Origin: Coralliovum pocilloporae
GTDB lineage: Bacteria; Pseudomonadota; Alphaproteobacteria; Rhizobiales; Cohaesibacteraceae
Assembly (NCBI RefSeq): GCF_030845175.1
Contig: NZ_CP132542.1
Location: forward strand, 1,833,501 to 1,897,500
Direction: 5' to 3'
Length of the DNA: 64,000 nt
The position numbers and the translations under genes were made by a program. Below the pieces are notes generated by a model. It was not told where the DNA came from. It saw only the letters and a list, made by a program, of their open reading frames with translations, and made no database searches. This document shows, piece by piece, positions 17,405-26,894 of the stretch. Numbering within the stretch: position 1 is the stretch's first letter; every line of letters begins with the position of its first letter.

Positions 17405-17582
17405 ACATGCGTCGTTTTGGATGCCTGATAGGTTGTTTTATGTTGTAAAGGTCGCAATATGACGGAAATCTAGATGTTGTTATGTGTCAAAATTTGGAAT
17501 ATTATAGTAATATAGTTAGATATATAAAATTTGAATTAAATAAATTGTGCATTTTATTTATTATTTACTTATAAATCTCAAC

Positions 17583-17597
17583 TTAATTGCATGTTAA
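17583..17597 (+). promoter_or_regulatory. CtrA-like box before flp
   Basis: TTAA-TTGCATG-TTAA is an exact match to the TTAA-N7-TTAA pattern of the alphaproteobacterial master regulator CtrA. It is 158 bases before the flp start, in the AT-rich island. CtrA control of pilus genes is known in Caulobacter; here it is inferred from sequence only, and AT-rich DNA raises the chance of a random match. Confidence 0.4.
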
Positions 17598-17754
17598 CCA
17601 CGATAGTTTTGCTTTGTGTTATTGTTTTTAAATATAGAAATGACGCTTCTGCTTAAGATTTTTGTAACGAATAGGCTGTAGATTGCTCCTCAGTTCCGAT
17701 CGACAGGAAGAAATCGACGGGATGGTGCTCAAAACAGTGGAGTAGGAGTTAGTC

Positions 17755-17943
17755 ATGACCAAGTTTCTTGCACGTTTCGCAAACGATGAATCCGGCGCTA
17801 CCGCCGTTGAATACGGCCTTATTGCCGCTCTGATTTCCATCGCAATTATCGCTGGCACAGAAATCGTTGGTACGCAGATTAATGCGACCTTTGATAATAT
17901 CGGTGCCAAAGTTCAGGCTTCTGGTGCTGCAACAGCGAACTGA
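17755..17943 (+). CDS. flp: Flp-family type IVb major pilin
   Basis: 62 residues with the Flp signature: short leader MTKFLARFANDESG, cleavage expected after G14, then ATAVEYGLIAALISIAII with the conserved Glu-Tyr pair. A short tail of small and polar residues follows. It is the structural subunit of the Flp pilus, cut by the prepilin peptidase CpaA encoded just downstream. The gene is followed by a clear terminator, so the pilin is probably made in excess over the assembly proteins. Confidence 0.95.
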   Translation: MTKFLARFANDESGATAVEYGLIAALISIAIIAGTEIVGTQINATFDNIGAKVQASGAATAN

Positions 17944-17990
17944 TTGAACTTGCAATCAGTCATTGTTGTATAGAAGTTGATTGAGAAATT

Positions 17991-18018
17991 GGGCAGCCCG
18001 TCAGGGTTGCCCTTTTTT
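17991..18018 (+). terminator. Rho-independent terminator after flp
   Basis: GGGCAGCC, short loop, GGTTGCCC, then six T residues. One G-U pair in the stem. It separates the pilin message from cpaA and the assembly genes. Confidence 0.85.
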
Positions 18019-18075
18019 GTTGGCCTGTCGCCGAAGAGGTATGGTTGAGCATTGATCAGGCTCGTTATTCAGACC

Positions 18076-18084
18076 TTAACCCAT
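18076..18084 (+). promoter_or_regulatory. Possible CtrA half-site before cpaA
   Basis: TTAACCCAT resembles the TTAACCAT half-site, 50 bases before the cpaA start. It also lies in an imperfect palindrome (AGACC...GGTCT). Weak by itself; supported mainly by similar boxes before flp, cpaB and tadD. Confidence 0.25.
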
Positions 18085-18133
18085 GAGGGTCTATGATTCT
18101 TAGGCTGTATGCAGTCTGCGTTGGAGATCCCCG

Positions 18134-18655
18134 ATGACATCATTTCTTGCCACCATATTGCTCTGCGTGTTCCCGCTTTTGATGATCTATGCGGCTCTAT
18201 CTGATCTGTTCACAATGACAATCCCCAACCGGATCTCATTGGTTCTTATCGGGGCTTTCCTTGCAATTCTGCCATTTTCCGGGCTCGACCTGCATACAAT
18301 AGGGCTTCACTTTGCTGTAGCTTTTGGCGTGCTTGTTGTCGGTATGTGCTGCTTCGCAATGGGTTGGGCAGGCGGTGGCGACGTCAAACTTGCTGCTGCA
18401 ACAACCCTTTGGCTTGGGCTGGGCAGTCTGGCGGAGTACTTCCTCTATACGGCTCTGTTGGGAGGAGGGGTCACACTGATGCTGGTCCTGTTCCGGAGCC
18501 AGCCTCTGTTGCCATTCCTCTATCGGTATGACTGGATGCAGCGTCTGCACAGCAAGACAACTGGTATTCCATACGGTGTTGCCCTGGGAATAGCAGCTCT
18601 GATTGTTTATCCCGAGACTGGCTGGGTTCGATCAGCCCTCGCTTTGACATCCTGA
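18134..18655 (+). CDS. cpaA: Prepilin peptidase CpaA/TadV
   Basis: 173 residues, an A24-type aspartic prepilin peptidase of the short form lacking the methylase domain. The two catalytic Asp residues are D24 (ALSDLFTMTIPN) and D83 in GGGD. Five to six hydrophobic helices place it in the inner membrane. It trims the Flp pilin and the TadE-type pseudopilins. It follows the flp terminator by 115 bases, so it probably has its own promoter. Confidence 0.92.
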   Translation: MTSFLATILLCVFPLLMIYAALSDLFTMTIPNRISLVLIGAFLAILPFSGLDLHTIGLHFAVAFGVLVVGMCCFAMGWAGGGDVKLAAATTLWLGLGSLAEYFLYTALLGGGVTLMLVLFRSQPLLPFLYRYDWMQRLHSKTTGIPYGVALGIAALIVYPETGWVRSALALTS

Positions 18656-18744
18656 TTCAGACGCCTCTGATTTTCCCGACACACTTGGTGAACGATGGTC
18701 CATTGCGGATGATCAGCAGAACAGATCCAATTGATTAGAATACG

Positions 18745-18759
18745 TTAACCATAATTTGA
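18745..18759 (+). promoter_or_regulatory. CtrA-like box before cpaB
   Basis: TTAACCATAATTTGA contains the Caulobacter CtrA half-site TTAACCAT and fits TTAA-N7-TTGA, one base from the full site. It is 84 bases before the cpaB start, in the gap between cpaA and cpaB, so it may control the main tad operon. Confidence 0.45.
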
Positions 18760-18828
18760 CGATTCATGGACGACACTAGGCTCTGAACAGTGAACCAGAT
18801 TGGGTCTCGTGTAGTCGAGTGTCGGACC

Positions 18829-19611
18829 ATGAAAATAATTCGTATTGCTATTCTTTTTGTTGCATTGGGAGCAGGGCTTTTCGCTGCGATGCTCGCAATG
18901 GATCTTACTGCTCAAAACGAACGTGTCGCTGAAAAGCCGGTCAATGAGAATGTCAGTATGGTACTGACAGCCTCCAAGGACATCCGTATCGGTGCGAGGG
19001 TCGCCGAAGGGGATCTGACCTGGGTTTCATGGCCGAAAGAGTCTGTGCAGCCAACCTTTGTGACACAGGTGGCAACGCCCGATGCCCATGAGAGTTTTGT
19101 TGGCCATATTGCCAGAACAAACTTCCTTCAGGGTGAACCGATCCGGTCCGGTCGTCTTATTGCATCAGCTCAGGGCTTTCTTTCTGCGATCCTGCCGGCG
19201 GGAATGCGCGCCATCGCTGTGCAGATCTCAGCCAATACCAGCGCAGGCGGGTTCATCCTGCCGAACGATCGCGTGGACGTTATCCTGACCTCCCAGCAGG
19301 AACAGGTCGACGGTACAACCGGTTTTTCCAGCAACACTATTCTGGAGAATGTCCGTGTATTGGCCATTGACCAGCAGATTGAAGAGAAGGGCGGCGAGAA
19401 AGTTGTTGTCGGGCAGACTGCCACACTCGAACTGGACCGTCCGCAGTCAGAAATTATCGCCGGTGCTGAACGCCAGGGCGATATTATTCTGGTGCTGAGA
19501 AGCCTTGCCGACAACGGGACAGAAACACCCAGCATCACCACGGACAGTCGCGAGAGCCCGACGATTAACGTGGTGAAGTTTGGTGTCCAGAGACAGGTTG
19601 CGCCGAAATGA
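18829..19611 (+). CDS. cpaB: Flp pilus assembly protein CpaB
   Basis: 260 residues from ATG 18829; a GTG at 18790 is a poorer start because it would bury the signal anchor. The N-terminal hydrophobic helix (RIAILFVALGAGLFAAMLAM) anchors or exports it. An SAF-type domain follows (TASKDIRIGARVAEGDLTW, GEPIRSGRLI), then a RcpC/CpaB-like region with ILPAGMRAIAVQISANTSAGGFILPNDRVDVI. CpaB is a periplasmic part of the Tad secretion channel, probably working with the secretin CpaC encoded next. Confidence 0.92.
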   Translation: MKIIRIAILFVALGAGLFAAMLAMDLTAQNERVAEKPVNENVSMVLTASKDIRIGARVAEGDLTWVSWPKESVQPTFVTQVATPDAHESFVGHIARTNFLQGEPIRSGRLIASAQGFLSAILPAGMRAIAVQISANTSAGGFILPNDRVDVILTSQQEQVDGTTGFSSNTILENVRVLAIDQQIEEKGGEKVVVGQTATLELDRPQSEIIAGAERQGDIILVLRSLADNGTETPSITTDSRESPTINVVKFGVQRQVAPK

Positions 19612-19646
19612 TGACGCTTGCCGTAATGTCCTTTAAGGAGAAGCCG

Positions 19647-21101
19647 ATGATCCGCAGCTTGATTGGAAGACTTCCGGCTCTGGTAACCGGTGCGATGTTG
19701 GCTCTGATGCCGCTGGCGGATCATGCGTTGGCGCAGTCATCAGGTGACAGAGAAATCGTTGACGGAAACTCCGCTAATCGAAATCTCACACTCGGCTTGC
19801 GTAAGTCACTTGTTGTCGAGGTTCCCCGCGCCGTCGGTGAGGTTCTTGTCGCTGATCCGAGTATTGCTGATGCTGTGGTCAGGACTCCTTATAGAATTTA
19901 TCTGTTCGGCAAGCAGTTGGGTGAGACCAATATCTTCATCTTTGACAAGAACGGTGCCCAGATTGCCGGTTTTGACGTATCAATCTCTGTTGATACCGCA
20001 AAACTGCAGCGTCAGTTAAACCGGATGATTCCGAAAGCCAAGATCAAGATTGAACCTTTGGGTCGCTCCATTGTGCTCACCGGATCAGTCTCATCAGCAG
20101 CCGACGCCAAGAAGGCTGAAGAAGTTGCACGAAAATACATCGATCTTGGTGATGGAAGTGGCGCGGCCGCGCCGGAAGAATCAGTTCTCAACTACCTGTC
20201 TATCACGGGCAAGGATCAGGTGCTTCTGAAGGTTACGGTTGTTGAAGTTCAGCGTAACTTGTTGAAACAACTTGGCGTTGATCTGACGGCACAGTTCTCT
20301 GCAAGTAATGTTTTTGGCCTTGGTGCCATATCCAACCCGCTGTCTTTGGGGCAGGGATTTGCTGCTCCAGGATTGAATTTCAACGGCAACACCAATGTGA
20401 CTGGTCTGGCTGGCGGGTTCAATGATGGATCGACATTTTTCGCAGCTCGCTTGCGAGCGCTGGAGCGGGATGGACTGGTCAGAACTCTGGCCGAACCAAC
20501 ACTCACGGCTGTTTCTGGTGAACAGGCCGAATTTCTGGCGGGTGGTGAATTCCCGATCCCGGTTCAGCAGGATGAGAACGGCATTACTGCGGAGTTCAAG
20601 CCTTTCGGTGTGTCTCTGGCCTTTACGCCGATTGTCCGGTCTGAAAACCGGATTACCCTGCGTGTGAAGACTGAAGTCAGTGAACTGTCCAGTAACAACT
20701 CGGTGGTTCTGAGCGAGATTGCCCTGCCATCTCTGGAAGTCAGGCGAACAGGAACAACTGTTGAACTGCCGTCCGGTGGTTCCATTGTGCTGGCTGGCTT
20801 GCTGAGAGACCAGATTCGCCAGGATGTGAATGGCTTCCCTGGTCTGAAACGTGTTCCAATCCTTGGATCTCTGTTCCGTAGCCGTGACTTCCTGCGAAAC
20901 CAGACAGAACTGGCGATCTTCGTAACGCCTTACATCGTGTCACCGAAAGCGCCGTCAAAACTGAAAAAACCAACCGACAATCTCTTTATCGCATCCGATG
21001 CGGAAACGATCTTTCTGGGTCGTCTGAACCGCCTCTATGATGTCTCCGGTGGTGCTGCCGGAGGTGATTATGAAGGCGATGTCGGTTTCATCTTCAAGTA
21101 A
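19647..21101 (+). CDS. cpaC: Flp pilus secretin CpaC/RcpA
   Basis: 484 residues from ATG 19647, chosen because AAGGAG stands 8 bases before it; an upstream ATG at 19608 overlaps the cpaB stop but adds no signal-like sequence. A signal peptide ends near ALAQS. The N-terminal secretin domain (about 40-130, VLVADPSIADAVV, ETNIFIFD) and a BON-like segment follow. The secretin barrel reads LAEPTLTAVSGEQAEFLAGGEFPIPV and VELPSGGSIVLAGLL...RVPILGSLF. It forms the outer-membrane pore through which the Flp pilus leaves. Confidence 0.94.
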   Translation: MIRSLIGRLPALVTGAMLALMPLADHALAQSSGDREIVDGNSANRNLTLGLRKSLVVEVPRAVGEVLVADPSIADAVVRTPYRIYLFGKQLGETNIFIFDKNGAQIAGFDVSISVDTAKLQRQLNRMIPKAKIKIEPLGRSIVLTGSVSSAADAKKAEEVARKYIDLGDGSGAAAPEESVLNYLSITGKDQVLLKVTVVEVQRNLLKQLGVDLTAQFSASNVFGLGAISNPLSLGQGFAAPGLNFNGNTNVTGLAGGFNDGSTFFAARLRALERDGLVRTLAEPTLTAVSGEQAEFLAGGEFPIPVQQDENGITAEFKPFGVSLAFTPIVRSENRITLRVKTEVSELSSNNSVVLSEIALPSLEVRRTGTTVELPSGGSIVLAGLLRDQIRQDVNGFPGLKRVPILGSLFRSRDFLRNQTELAIFVTPYIVSPKAPSKLKKPTDNLFIASDAETIFLGRLNRLYDVSGGAAGGDYEGDVGFIFK

Positions 21102-21115
21102 GGGGAGGGGTGAAT

Positions 21116-21874
21116 ATGTCTCGAGAAACCATCATAGCATCTGCTTCCCGGTCTTCTGTGGGCAATGGCTTTACAATCTCAAAGGTTGGTCCAATGACGC
21201 GCACATGTCTTGTGATTGGTGTGGCTCTTCTGGCCGCGTCCTGTAAGTCGATTGTGTCTGAAGTAGATGTCGCCGGGCATGATTACCGGAAGAACCACCC
21301 TATCATTGTCGAAGAAGCACCTGCGGTCCTTGATGTGCCGGTTGCACGTCAGACGGCACGTATTGATCCTGGCCTCAAGCAGGCCATCCGGCTCTATGCG
21401 GAAGGCTACAAGCGGCGTCATGCTCAGGTCATGCATATTCTGGTGCCATCCGGTTCAGGCCATGATGCAGCAGCAGTGCGAACCGCCCGGCAGATCACCA
21501 AGATTCTCAACCAGTCCGGTGTCCCGACCAGCCGCATTCACAGACGACCTTATCGTTCAGAAGGGGGGCGGGATGCTGCTCCTATCCGCTTAGCCTATCA
21601 CCGTTTGACAGCACGGGTTGAGCAGTGCGGAAACTGGCCGGATAATCTCGCAGTCAGTCCGGAAAATGAGAACTGGCACAATTATGGGTGCGCGAGCCAG
21701 TCCAATCTGGCTACCCTTGTCGATAACCCGTCTGACCTGCTTTATCCGCGCGGTTCCGCGTCCGGTGACACAGCACGCCGTATCCGGGATCTCGATGTCT
21801 ATCGGGATGGCTCAAGCCCCGCGACAGACTGGAAGGATGAGGATGACGGCTTTGCTTCGGAGGTTCAGAACTGA
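21116..21874 (+). CDS. cpaD: Flp pilus assembly lipoprotein CpaD
   Basis: 252 residues from ATG 21116, which has a run AGGGGAGGGG 5 bases upstream. A second candidate ATG at 21194 would put the signal-like MTRTCLVIGVALLAASC at the very start and may be the true start. The lipobox-like LLAASC is imperfect. The body carries the CpaD pattern: VPSGSGHDAAAVRTARQITKILNQSGVP and CGNWPDN...NYGCASQSNLATLVDNPSDLLYPR. It is an outer-membrane lipoprotein that helps the secretin. Its stop overlaps the cpaE start by one base. Confidence 0.9.
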   Translation: MSRETIIASASRSSVGNGFTISKVGPMTRTCLVIGVALLAASCKSIVSEVDVAGHDYRKNHPIIVEEAPAVLDVPVARQTARIDPGLKQAIRLYAEGYKRRHAQVMHILVPSGSGHDAAAVRTARQITKILNQSGVPTSRIHRRPYRSEGGRDAAPIRLAYHRLTARVEQCGNWPDNLAVSPENENWHNYGCASQSNLATLVDNPSDLLYPRGSASGDTARRIRDLDVYRDGSSPATDWKDEDDGFASEVQN

Positions 21875-23145
21875 TGGCTGACCCTGCAGTTTACAGTGAA
21901 CAGGATTCCGAAGAAGGTATCCTGACTTCAACCGATATCCGACCTGTTCCCCGTATTGCGATCCAGGCGTTCTATGAGAATGCGTCGGTTGCTGAAGAGC
22001 TTGAAGATGTCTTTGCAGACCGGCGTCTGTCGCGTGCAAAAACAAGCCTGCATACCGGAGGGCTTGCTGCCGCCATTGAGCTGTTTCTCGGGTCTCCAAC
22101 CCCGAATCTGGTGATTATCGAGACCACATCAACTCATGACAAGCTTCTAATTGATCTTGAGCAGCTCGCCGAGGTTTGTGACCCGGGAACTAAAGTCGTT
22201 CTTATCGGGCAGACCAATGATGTGCAGTTGTATCGCGAGCTTATCCGTCGCGGTATCAGCGAATATATTGTTGCGCCGCTTAATCTGGTCGAGGTCGTCC
22301 AGCTTATCTCCGAGCTCTATACCGGCCGGGATACGGATCCGGTTGGAAAAGTCATCTCTTTCATTGGTGCGAAGGGTGGTGTTGGTGCATCAACGATTGC
22401 TCACAATGTAGCCTGGTCGATTGCCCGGAATTTCAACAACAATGTTGTGATTGCCGATCTGGATCTTCCATTTGGCACCGCTGGCCTCGATTTTAATCTC
22501 GACCCGGTTCAGGGGATGGGTGATGTCATTGCACATCCTGATCGTGTTGATGATGTGCTGATTGACCGCCTTCTGTCCAAATGCGCTGACAATCTCAGTC
22601 TTCTTGCAGCACCGGCAACGCTTGATCGCACCTATGATTTCGAAGAAATGGTGTTTGACCCGCTGCTGGAGGTCATTCAGGGGAATGTGCCGCTGACCGT
22701 GCTTGACGTTCCCCACAGCTGGAACGCATGGACCAACCGGGTTCTGCTGGCATCAGATGAGATCGCAATTGTTGCAGCACCGGACCTTGGCAATCTGCGC
22801 AATGCCAAGAACCTGATTGATCAGCTCAGGCAGATGAGACCCAACGATCAGAAACCGCATCTGATTATCAACCAGCAGGGCGTGCCCAAACGTCCTGAGA
22901 TTGGTGCCGATGATTTTGCGGATGCTGTGGGCATTGAACCTGTCGCGGTCATCGGGTTTGACCCGCATTTGTTTGGTCAGGCGTCCAACAATGGTCAGAT
23001 GCTGGCGGAAGTCGACCCGAAAGCAGGGGCTGCCGCTCAGCTGGAAACACTGGCATCGATTGTCTCCGGGCGGTCTGAAGTGAAAAAGCAGGCCAAGCGC
23101 GGATTGGGGCCGATTTTGTCAAAACTGATGGGCAAGAAATCATAA
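21874..23145 (+). CDS. cpaE: Pilus assembly ATPase-like protein CpaE/TadZ
   Basis: 423 residues. An atypical receiver-like N-terminal domain (about 25-140, LVIIETTST, GISEYIVAPLNLVEV) is followed by a ParA/MinD-type domain. The deviant Walker A is GAKGGVGAST at about 165-173, with VVIADLDLPFGTAGLDF next and TVLDVPHSWNAWT later. TadZ/CpaE places the Tad machinery at the cell pole. GGAGG precedes the start and the gene overlaps cpaD by one base. Confidence 0.93.
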   Translation: MADPAVYSEQDSEEGILTSTDIRPVPRIAIQAFYENASVAEELEDVFADRRLSRAKTSLHTGGLAAAIELFLGSPTPNLVIIETTSTHDKLLIDLEQLAEVCDPGTKVVLIGQTNDVQLYRELIRRGISEYIVAPLNLVEVVQLISELYTGRDTDPVGKVISFIGAKGGVGASTIAHNVAWSIARNFNNNVVIADLDLPFGTAGLDFNLDPVQGMGDVIAHPDRVDDVLIDRLLSKCADNLSLLAAPATLDRTYDFEEMVFDPLLEVIQGNVPLTVLDVPHSWNAWTNRVLLASDEIAIVAAPDLGNLRNAKNLIDQLRQMRPNDQKPHLIINQQGVPKRPEIGADDFADAVGIEPVAVIGFDPHLFGQASNNGQMLAEVDPKAGAAAQLETLASIVSGRSEVKKQAKRGLGPILSKLMGKKS

Positions 23146-23163
23146 GGACGGTACAGGGGTCTC

Positions 23164-24654
23164 ATGTTCGGTAAGAGAGGAAATCACAACAGGCCGGCTG
23201 GTGCTGATGTGGCAGTGCCGCCAAAGCCGCAGTCACAGGCCCGTCCGGTCGCGCAGCGACCTGCTGCGGCTGCAAAGCCTCAGACAGAAGCCAAGCCGAA
23301 ACAGGACATGACGATCCCTATGGATCCGGGTGCGCTGTCAGAAGGCAAGGAAAAGTCCGAACAGTACTATGACATCAAGACATCGATCTTCTCGGCCCTG
23401 ATCGATTCCATCGATTTGTCGCAGCTTGCATCTCTTGATGGAGATACTGCCCGAGAAGAAATCCGCGATATCGTCAATGATATCATCGGGTTGAAGAATA
23501 TCGTCATGTCGATTGCCGAGCAGGAGGAACTGCTCGAAGATATCTGTAATGACATTCTGGGCTATGGTCCGCTCGAGCCCCTTCTGGCTCGCGATGATAT
23601 CGCTGATATCATGGTCAACGGAGCTGATGACACCTATATCGAGGTGGACGGCAAGGTCTACATGACCAATATCCGCTTCCGCGACAACACGCAGCTGATG
23701 AATATCTGTCAGCGGATCGTGAGTCAGGTCGGTCGTCGTGTGGATGAAGCCAGCCCGATCTGTGACGCCCGTCTGCCGGATGGTTCTCGTGTCAACGTTA
23801 TTGCACCACCCCTGTCTATCGATGGTCCTGCACTGACCATTCGTAAGTTCAAGAAGGACAAGCTCACTCTTGAACAGCTGACACGCTTTGGTTCGATTTC
23901 CCCGGAAGGTGCCGAGATCCTTGAGATTGTCGGTCGTGTCCGCTGCAATGTGGTGGTGTCCGGTGGTACAGGTTCCGGTAAGACGACGCTACTGAACTGT
24001 CTGACGCGTTACATCGATGCGGACGAACGCATCATCACCTGTGAAGATGCCGCAGAACTTCAACTCCAGCAGCCGCATGTGGTGCGCCTTGAGACGCGCC
24101 CGCCCAACCTTGAAGGCGAAGGTCAGGTCACCATGCGGGATCTGGTCAAGAACTGTCTGCGTATGCGCCCTGAACGCATTATCGTTGGCGAGGTGCGTGG
24201 CCCTGAGGCATTTGACCTGTTGCAGGCTATGAACACGGGTCACGATGGCTCCATGGGAACCCTGCACGCCAACTCTCCCCGTGAAGCTCTGTCCCGTATG
24301 GAATCGATGATTACCATGGGAGGTTTCTCACTTCCTTCCCGTACCATCCGCGAGATGATTGCCGGTTCAGTGGATGTGATTGTGCAGGCCGCACGCCTCA
24401 GAGACGGATCGCGTCGGATCACACATATTACGGAAGTTCTGGGTATGGAAGGCGATGTGATCACCACCCAGGACCTGTTTGTCTACGATATTGTTGGTGA
24501 TGATGCCGGCAAGATTCTCGGTCGCCACAGGTCAACCGGTATTGCCCATCCGGCTTTCTGGCCGCGCGCCCAGTACTATGGTGAGCATACCCGCCTGGCG
24601 GCCGCTCTCGACAGCTCTTTTGCTGAAGCAAGCGATGAGTCTCGTGTTGCGTAA
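23164..24654 (+). CDS. cpaF: Flp pilus secretion ATPase CpaF/TadA
   Basis: 496 residues. A Pro/Gln/Ala-rich N terminus (about 1-60) comes before the GSPII_E-type ATPase. Walker A is [10 protein letters not shown] at about 266-274; the Asp box is [23 protein letters not shown]; Walker B-like [33 protein letters not shown] includes the His box. It powers Flp pilus assembly as a cytosolic hexamer. It lies 18 bases after cpaE in the main tad operon. Confidence 0.95.
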   Translation: MFGKRGNHNRPAGADVAVPPKPQSQARPVAQRPAAAAKPQTEAKPKQDMTIPMDPGALSEGKEKSEQYYDIKTSIFSALIDSIDLSQLASLDGDTAREEIRDIVNDIIGLKNIVMSIAEQEELLEDICNDILGYGPLEPLLARDDIADIMVNGADDTYIEVDGKVYMTNIRFRDNTQLMNICQRIVSQVGRRVDEASPICDARLPDGSRVNVIAPPLSIDGPALTIRKFKKDKLTLEQLTRFGSISPEGAEILEIVGRVRCNVVVSGGTGSGKTTLLNCLTRYIDADERIITCEDAAELQLQQPHVVRLETRPPNLEGEGQVTMRDLVKNCLRMRPERIIVGEVRGPEAFDLLQAMNTGHDGSMGTLHANSPREALSRMESMITMGGFSLPSRTIREMIAGSVDVIVQAARLRDGSRRITHITEVLGMEGDVITTQDLFVYDIVGDDAGKILGRHRSTGIAHPAFWPRAQYYGEHTRLAAALDSSFAEASDESRVA

Positions 24655-24690
24655 TAAAGGACAGATGGGTTTCGGCCCAGGGAGTGTGTA

Positions 24691-25689
24691 ATGGATTCTC
24701 CTGTGTTGTTTGCGATCGCTCTTGCATTGCTGGTGATGTTCTCGATTGGAGGCGTTGCCTATGCGATTCTCTATCCAATGCTGGCTCGGGAAGCGCGTAA
24801 GGAAAAGCGCATGGGCCGGATCAGTTCGAGGGCGGACCTGTCCGTTGGGCAGCGTGAAGCTGCGCGCGATCGTTCCCGTCGTCGCAAATCCATTGAAGAT
24901 ACGCTGAAGGAAGCAGAAGAAAAGCAGAAAGCCAAGAACCAGGCTGGCAAGATTTCGCTGAAAGCCAAGATCAAGCAGGCGGGGCTTTCCTTGGAGATTA
25001 CACATTTCTGGCTGGCAAGTGGCGCAAGCGGGCTGCTTGCTGCCCTTGTGGCCCTGGTCTTTGCGGGAAGTCCTCTTATTGCTCTTTGTGGTGGCCTGAT
25101 TGGGGGGTGTCTCCCACTTTGGGTTATTACCTATATCCGCAAGAAGCGTCTCGCAAAGTTTGTTCTTGAATTTCCCAATGCAATTGATGTGATCGTTCGT
25201 GGTGTGAAGGCTGGCCTGCCATTGGGCGAGTGTATTATCCTGATTTCAAAGGAAGCGCCGGAGCCCGTTCGCACCGAATTCAAGGCCGTTGTGGAAGCTC
25301 AGTCCATTGGGGCGTCTGTATCCGAAGCGATTCAGCAATTGCCGAAACGTATTCCGGTGCCGGAGGCCAACTTCTTTGCCATTGCAATCACCATCCAGCA
25401 GCAGGCTGGTGGTAACCTTGCCGAGGCCCTGTCGAACCTGTCTACCGTGTTGCGTAGCCGAAAGGCTCTGCGTCAGAAAGCTGACGCCATGAGTATGGAG
25501 GCAAAGGCATCAGGGGCAATCATTGGATCCATGCCACCTGCTGTCATGTTTCTGGTGTACATCACCAGTCCCGATTACGTGACTATTCTGTTTGATACAG
25601 AAAGCGGCAATCTTGTTCTTGCCTTTGCGCTTGGCTGGATGTGTGTCGGGATCGGCGTCATGAAAAAAATGATCAACTTTAATATCTAG
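24691..25689 (+). CDS. tadB: Tad inner-membrane platform protein TadB
   Basis: 332 residues. One N-terminal membrane helix, a highly charged cytosolic stretch (about 35-85) rich in Lys, Arg and Glu, two middle helices, a GspF-type domain (NAIDVIVRGVKAGLPLGECI, TIQQQAGGNLAEALSNLS) and two C-terminal helices. It pairs with TadC to form the membrane platform that passes pilin to the growing Flp fibre. Start ATG 24691 lies 36 bases after cpaF. Confidence 0.92.
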   Translation: MDSPVLFAIALALLVMFSIGGVAYAILYPMLAREARKEKRMGRISSRADLSVGQREAARDRSRRRKSIEDTLKEAEEKQKAKNQAGKISLKAKIKQAGLSLEITHFWLASGASGLLAALVALVFAGSPLIALCGGLIGGCLPLWVITYIRKKRLAKFVLEFPNAIDVIVRGVKAGLPLGECIILISKEAPEPVRTEFKAVVEAQSIGASVSEAIQQLPKRIPVPEANFFAIAITIQQQAGGNLAEALSNLSTVLRSRKALRQKADAMSMEAKASGAIIGSMPPAVMFLVYITSPDYVTILFDTESGNLVLAFALGWMCVGIGVMKKMINFNI

Positions 25690-25703
25690 GCGACGAGGAC
25701 AAC

Positions 25704-26681
25704 ATGGATCCACAAATCTTGCAATATGTTGTCGCTGGCCTGACCCTTATTGCGGTATCGGCAACAGTTCTTATGGTCGCTCTTCCCTACATCCAGGGTG
25801 ACAGGCTGCAATCCCGCATGAAGGCAGCCGCAACGGAACGTGACCGGCTGCGCCGGGAAGCACGGGCACGACTGGAACAGGAAGAGGAGCGCAAGTCACT
25901 GCGCGGCCAGGAATCCCGTGCCTACATGCGTGATGTAGTCCGGAAGTTCAATCTGCGCAAGGCACTGGCCGATGACAAGGCTATCGAAAAACTGCGCATG
26001 GCCGGTTTCCGTGGTGAAGCCCCGCTGACCGTCTTTCTGTTTGCCCGCGCAACATTGCCTTTCCTGTTCTTTGCCCTTGGCCTTGTCTATTTCTTTATCG
26101 TCAGTGATCTGCAGTATTCCACTCTGACCAAGTTTCTCTTCTCGCTCATGGTGGCTTATGGAGGCATCTTTGCCCCTAACCTGTTTGTCAGCAACCGGCT
26201 TCAGAAAAGGCAGGAAAGTATTCGTCTTGCATGGCCGGACGCGCTGGATCTGATGCTGATCTGCGTTGAATCGGGTATGTCGATTGACGTGACCCTGAAG
26301 CGTGTGTCCGATGAAATCGGCGCACGGTCCCCGGAACTGGCAGAAGAGCTGGTTCTGACCAGCGCTGAACTGTCCTATCTTCAGGATCGACGGGCAGCGT
26401 TTGAAAATCTCGGCAAGCGGACCGGTCTCGAAATGGTGAAAGCTGTCATGACCAGCCTGATGCAGGCCGAGAAATACGGGACATCACTGGGTACGTCTCT
26501 CAGAACCATGGCCAAGGAAAGCCGTGATGAGCGAATGACGGCCGCCGAGAAAAAGGCCGCCGCCTTGCCGCCGAAGCTGACAGTTCCGATGATTCTGTTC
26601 TTCATGCCAGCTCTTTTTGCGGTGATCATGGGCCCAGCCATCATCCAGGTAATGGCAACAAACTTCAGTGCTTCCCATTAG
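25704..26681 (+). CDS. tadC: Tad inner-membrane platform protein TadC
   Basis: 325 residues, built like TadB: N-terminal helix, charged linker (about 35-85), two helices near 110-165, a GspF-type domain (WPDALDLMLICVESGMSIDVTLKRV, MQAEKYGTSLGTSLRTMAKESRDERM) and a C-terminal helix in VPMILFFMPALFAVIMGPAII. It is the last gene of the plus-strand tad operon, with a terminator beginning about 50 bases downstream. Confidence 0.93.
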   Translation: MDPQILQYVVAGLTLIAVSATVLMVALPYIQGDRLQSRMKAAATERDRLRREARARLEQEEERKSLRGQESRAYMRDVVRKFNLRKALADDKAIEKLRMAGFRGEAPLTVFLFARATLPFLFFALGLVYFFIVSDLQYSTLTKFLFSLMVAYGGIFAPNLFVSNRLQKRQESIRLAWPDALDLMLICVESGMSIDVTLKRVSDEIGARSPELAEELVLTSAELSYLQDRRAAFENLGKRTGLEMVKAVMTSLMQAEKYGTSLGTSLRTMAKESRDERMTAAEKKAAALPPKLTVPMILFFMPALFAVIMGPAIIQVMATNFSASH

Positions 26682-26726
26682 ACCAGAATAACAGTGCGAG
26701 GCCGCGTCTTGTCTAAGAGCGGTATC

Positions 26727-26769
26727 AAAAAAGGGCCGATCCTTATATATGCGGATCAGCCCTTTTTGT
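26727..26769 (+). terminator. Rho-independent terminator after tadC
   Basis: A-run, then GGGCCGATCC, a 10-base AT-rich loop, GGATCAGCCC and T residues. One mismatch or wobble in a 10-base stem. The A-run before it would also let it act on the minus strand for tadD transcripts. Confidence 0.88.
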
Positions 26770-26774
26770 TTTGT

Positions 26775-26879
26775 TTAAGGTGCCAGGTCTCTAGCCTGAA
26801 TTGGTAGCGGCACATTTAATGTACTGTTTTCAAAAGAAGTTTTTATCCAAAAAGTCTGTCAATTTTCCAGAAGCACGCT
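26775..26879 (+). repeat. Composite palindromic repeat, family 1, copy 2 (diverged)
   Basis: Shares CCTGAATTGGYAGCGG and the TTTTATCC...AAAGTC...GAAGCACGCT end with the copy at 15311-15413, but the outer arms have decayed (TTAAGGTGCC, CACATTTAA). It sits between the tadC terminator and the end of tadD. Confidence 0.7.
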
Positions 26880-26894
26880 GTAGCTTTGAAATTT

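Larger units (their letters stand above)
17296..17754. other. 459-base intergenic region with AT-rich island and hairpin
   Basis: This is the promoter region between the divergent CpaC-N-domain gene and flp. It contains a perfect 17-base hairpin near its left side and then an island (about 17460-17700) that by eye is about four-fifths A+T, in strong contrast to the rest. The island has short palindromes such as ATATTA-tag-TAATAT (17499-17513) and TAAATAAA-N8-TTTATTTA, and a CtrA-like box at 17583. No convincing protein-coding frame was seen. Confidence 0.8.
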
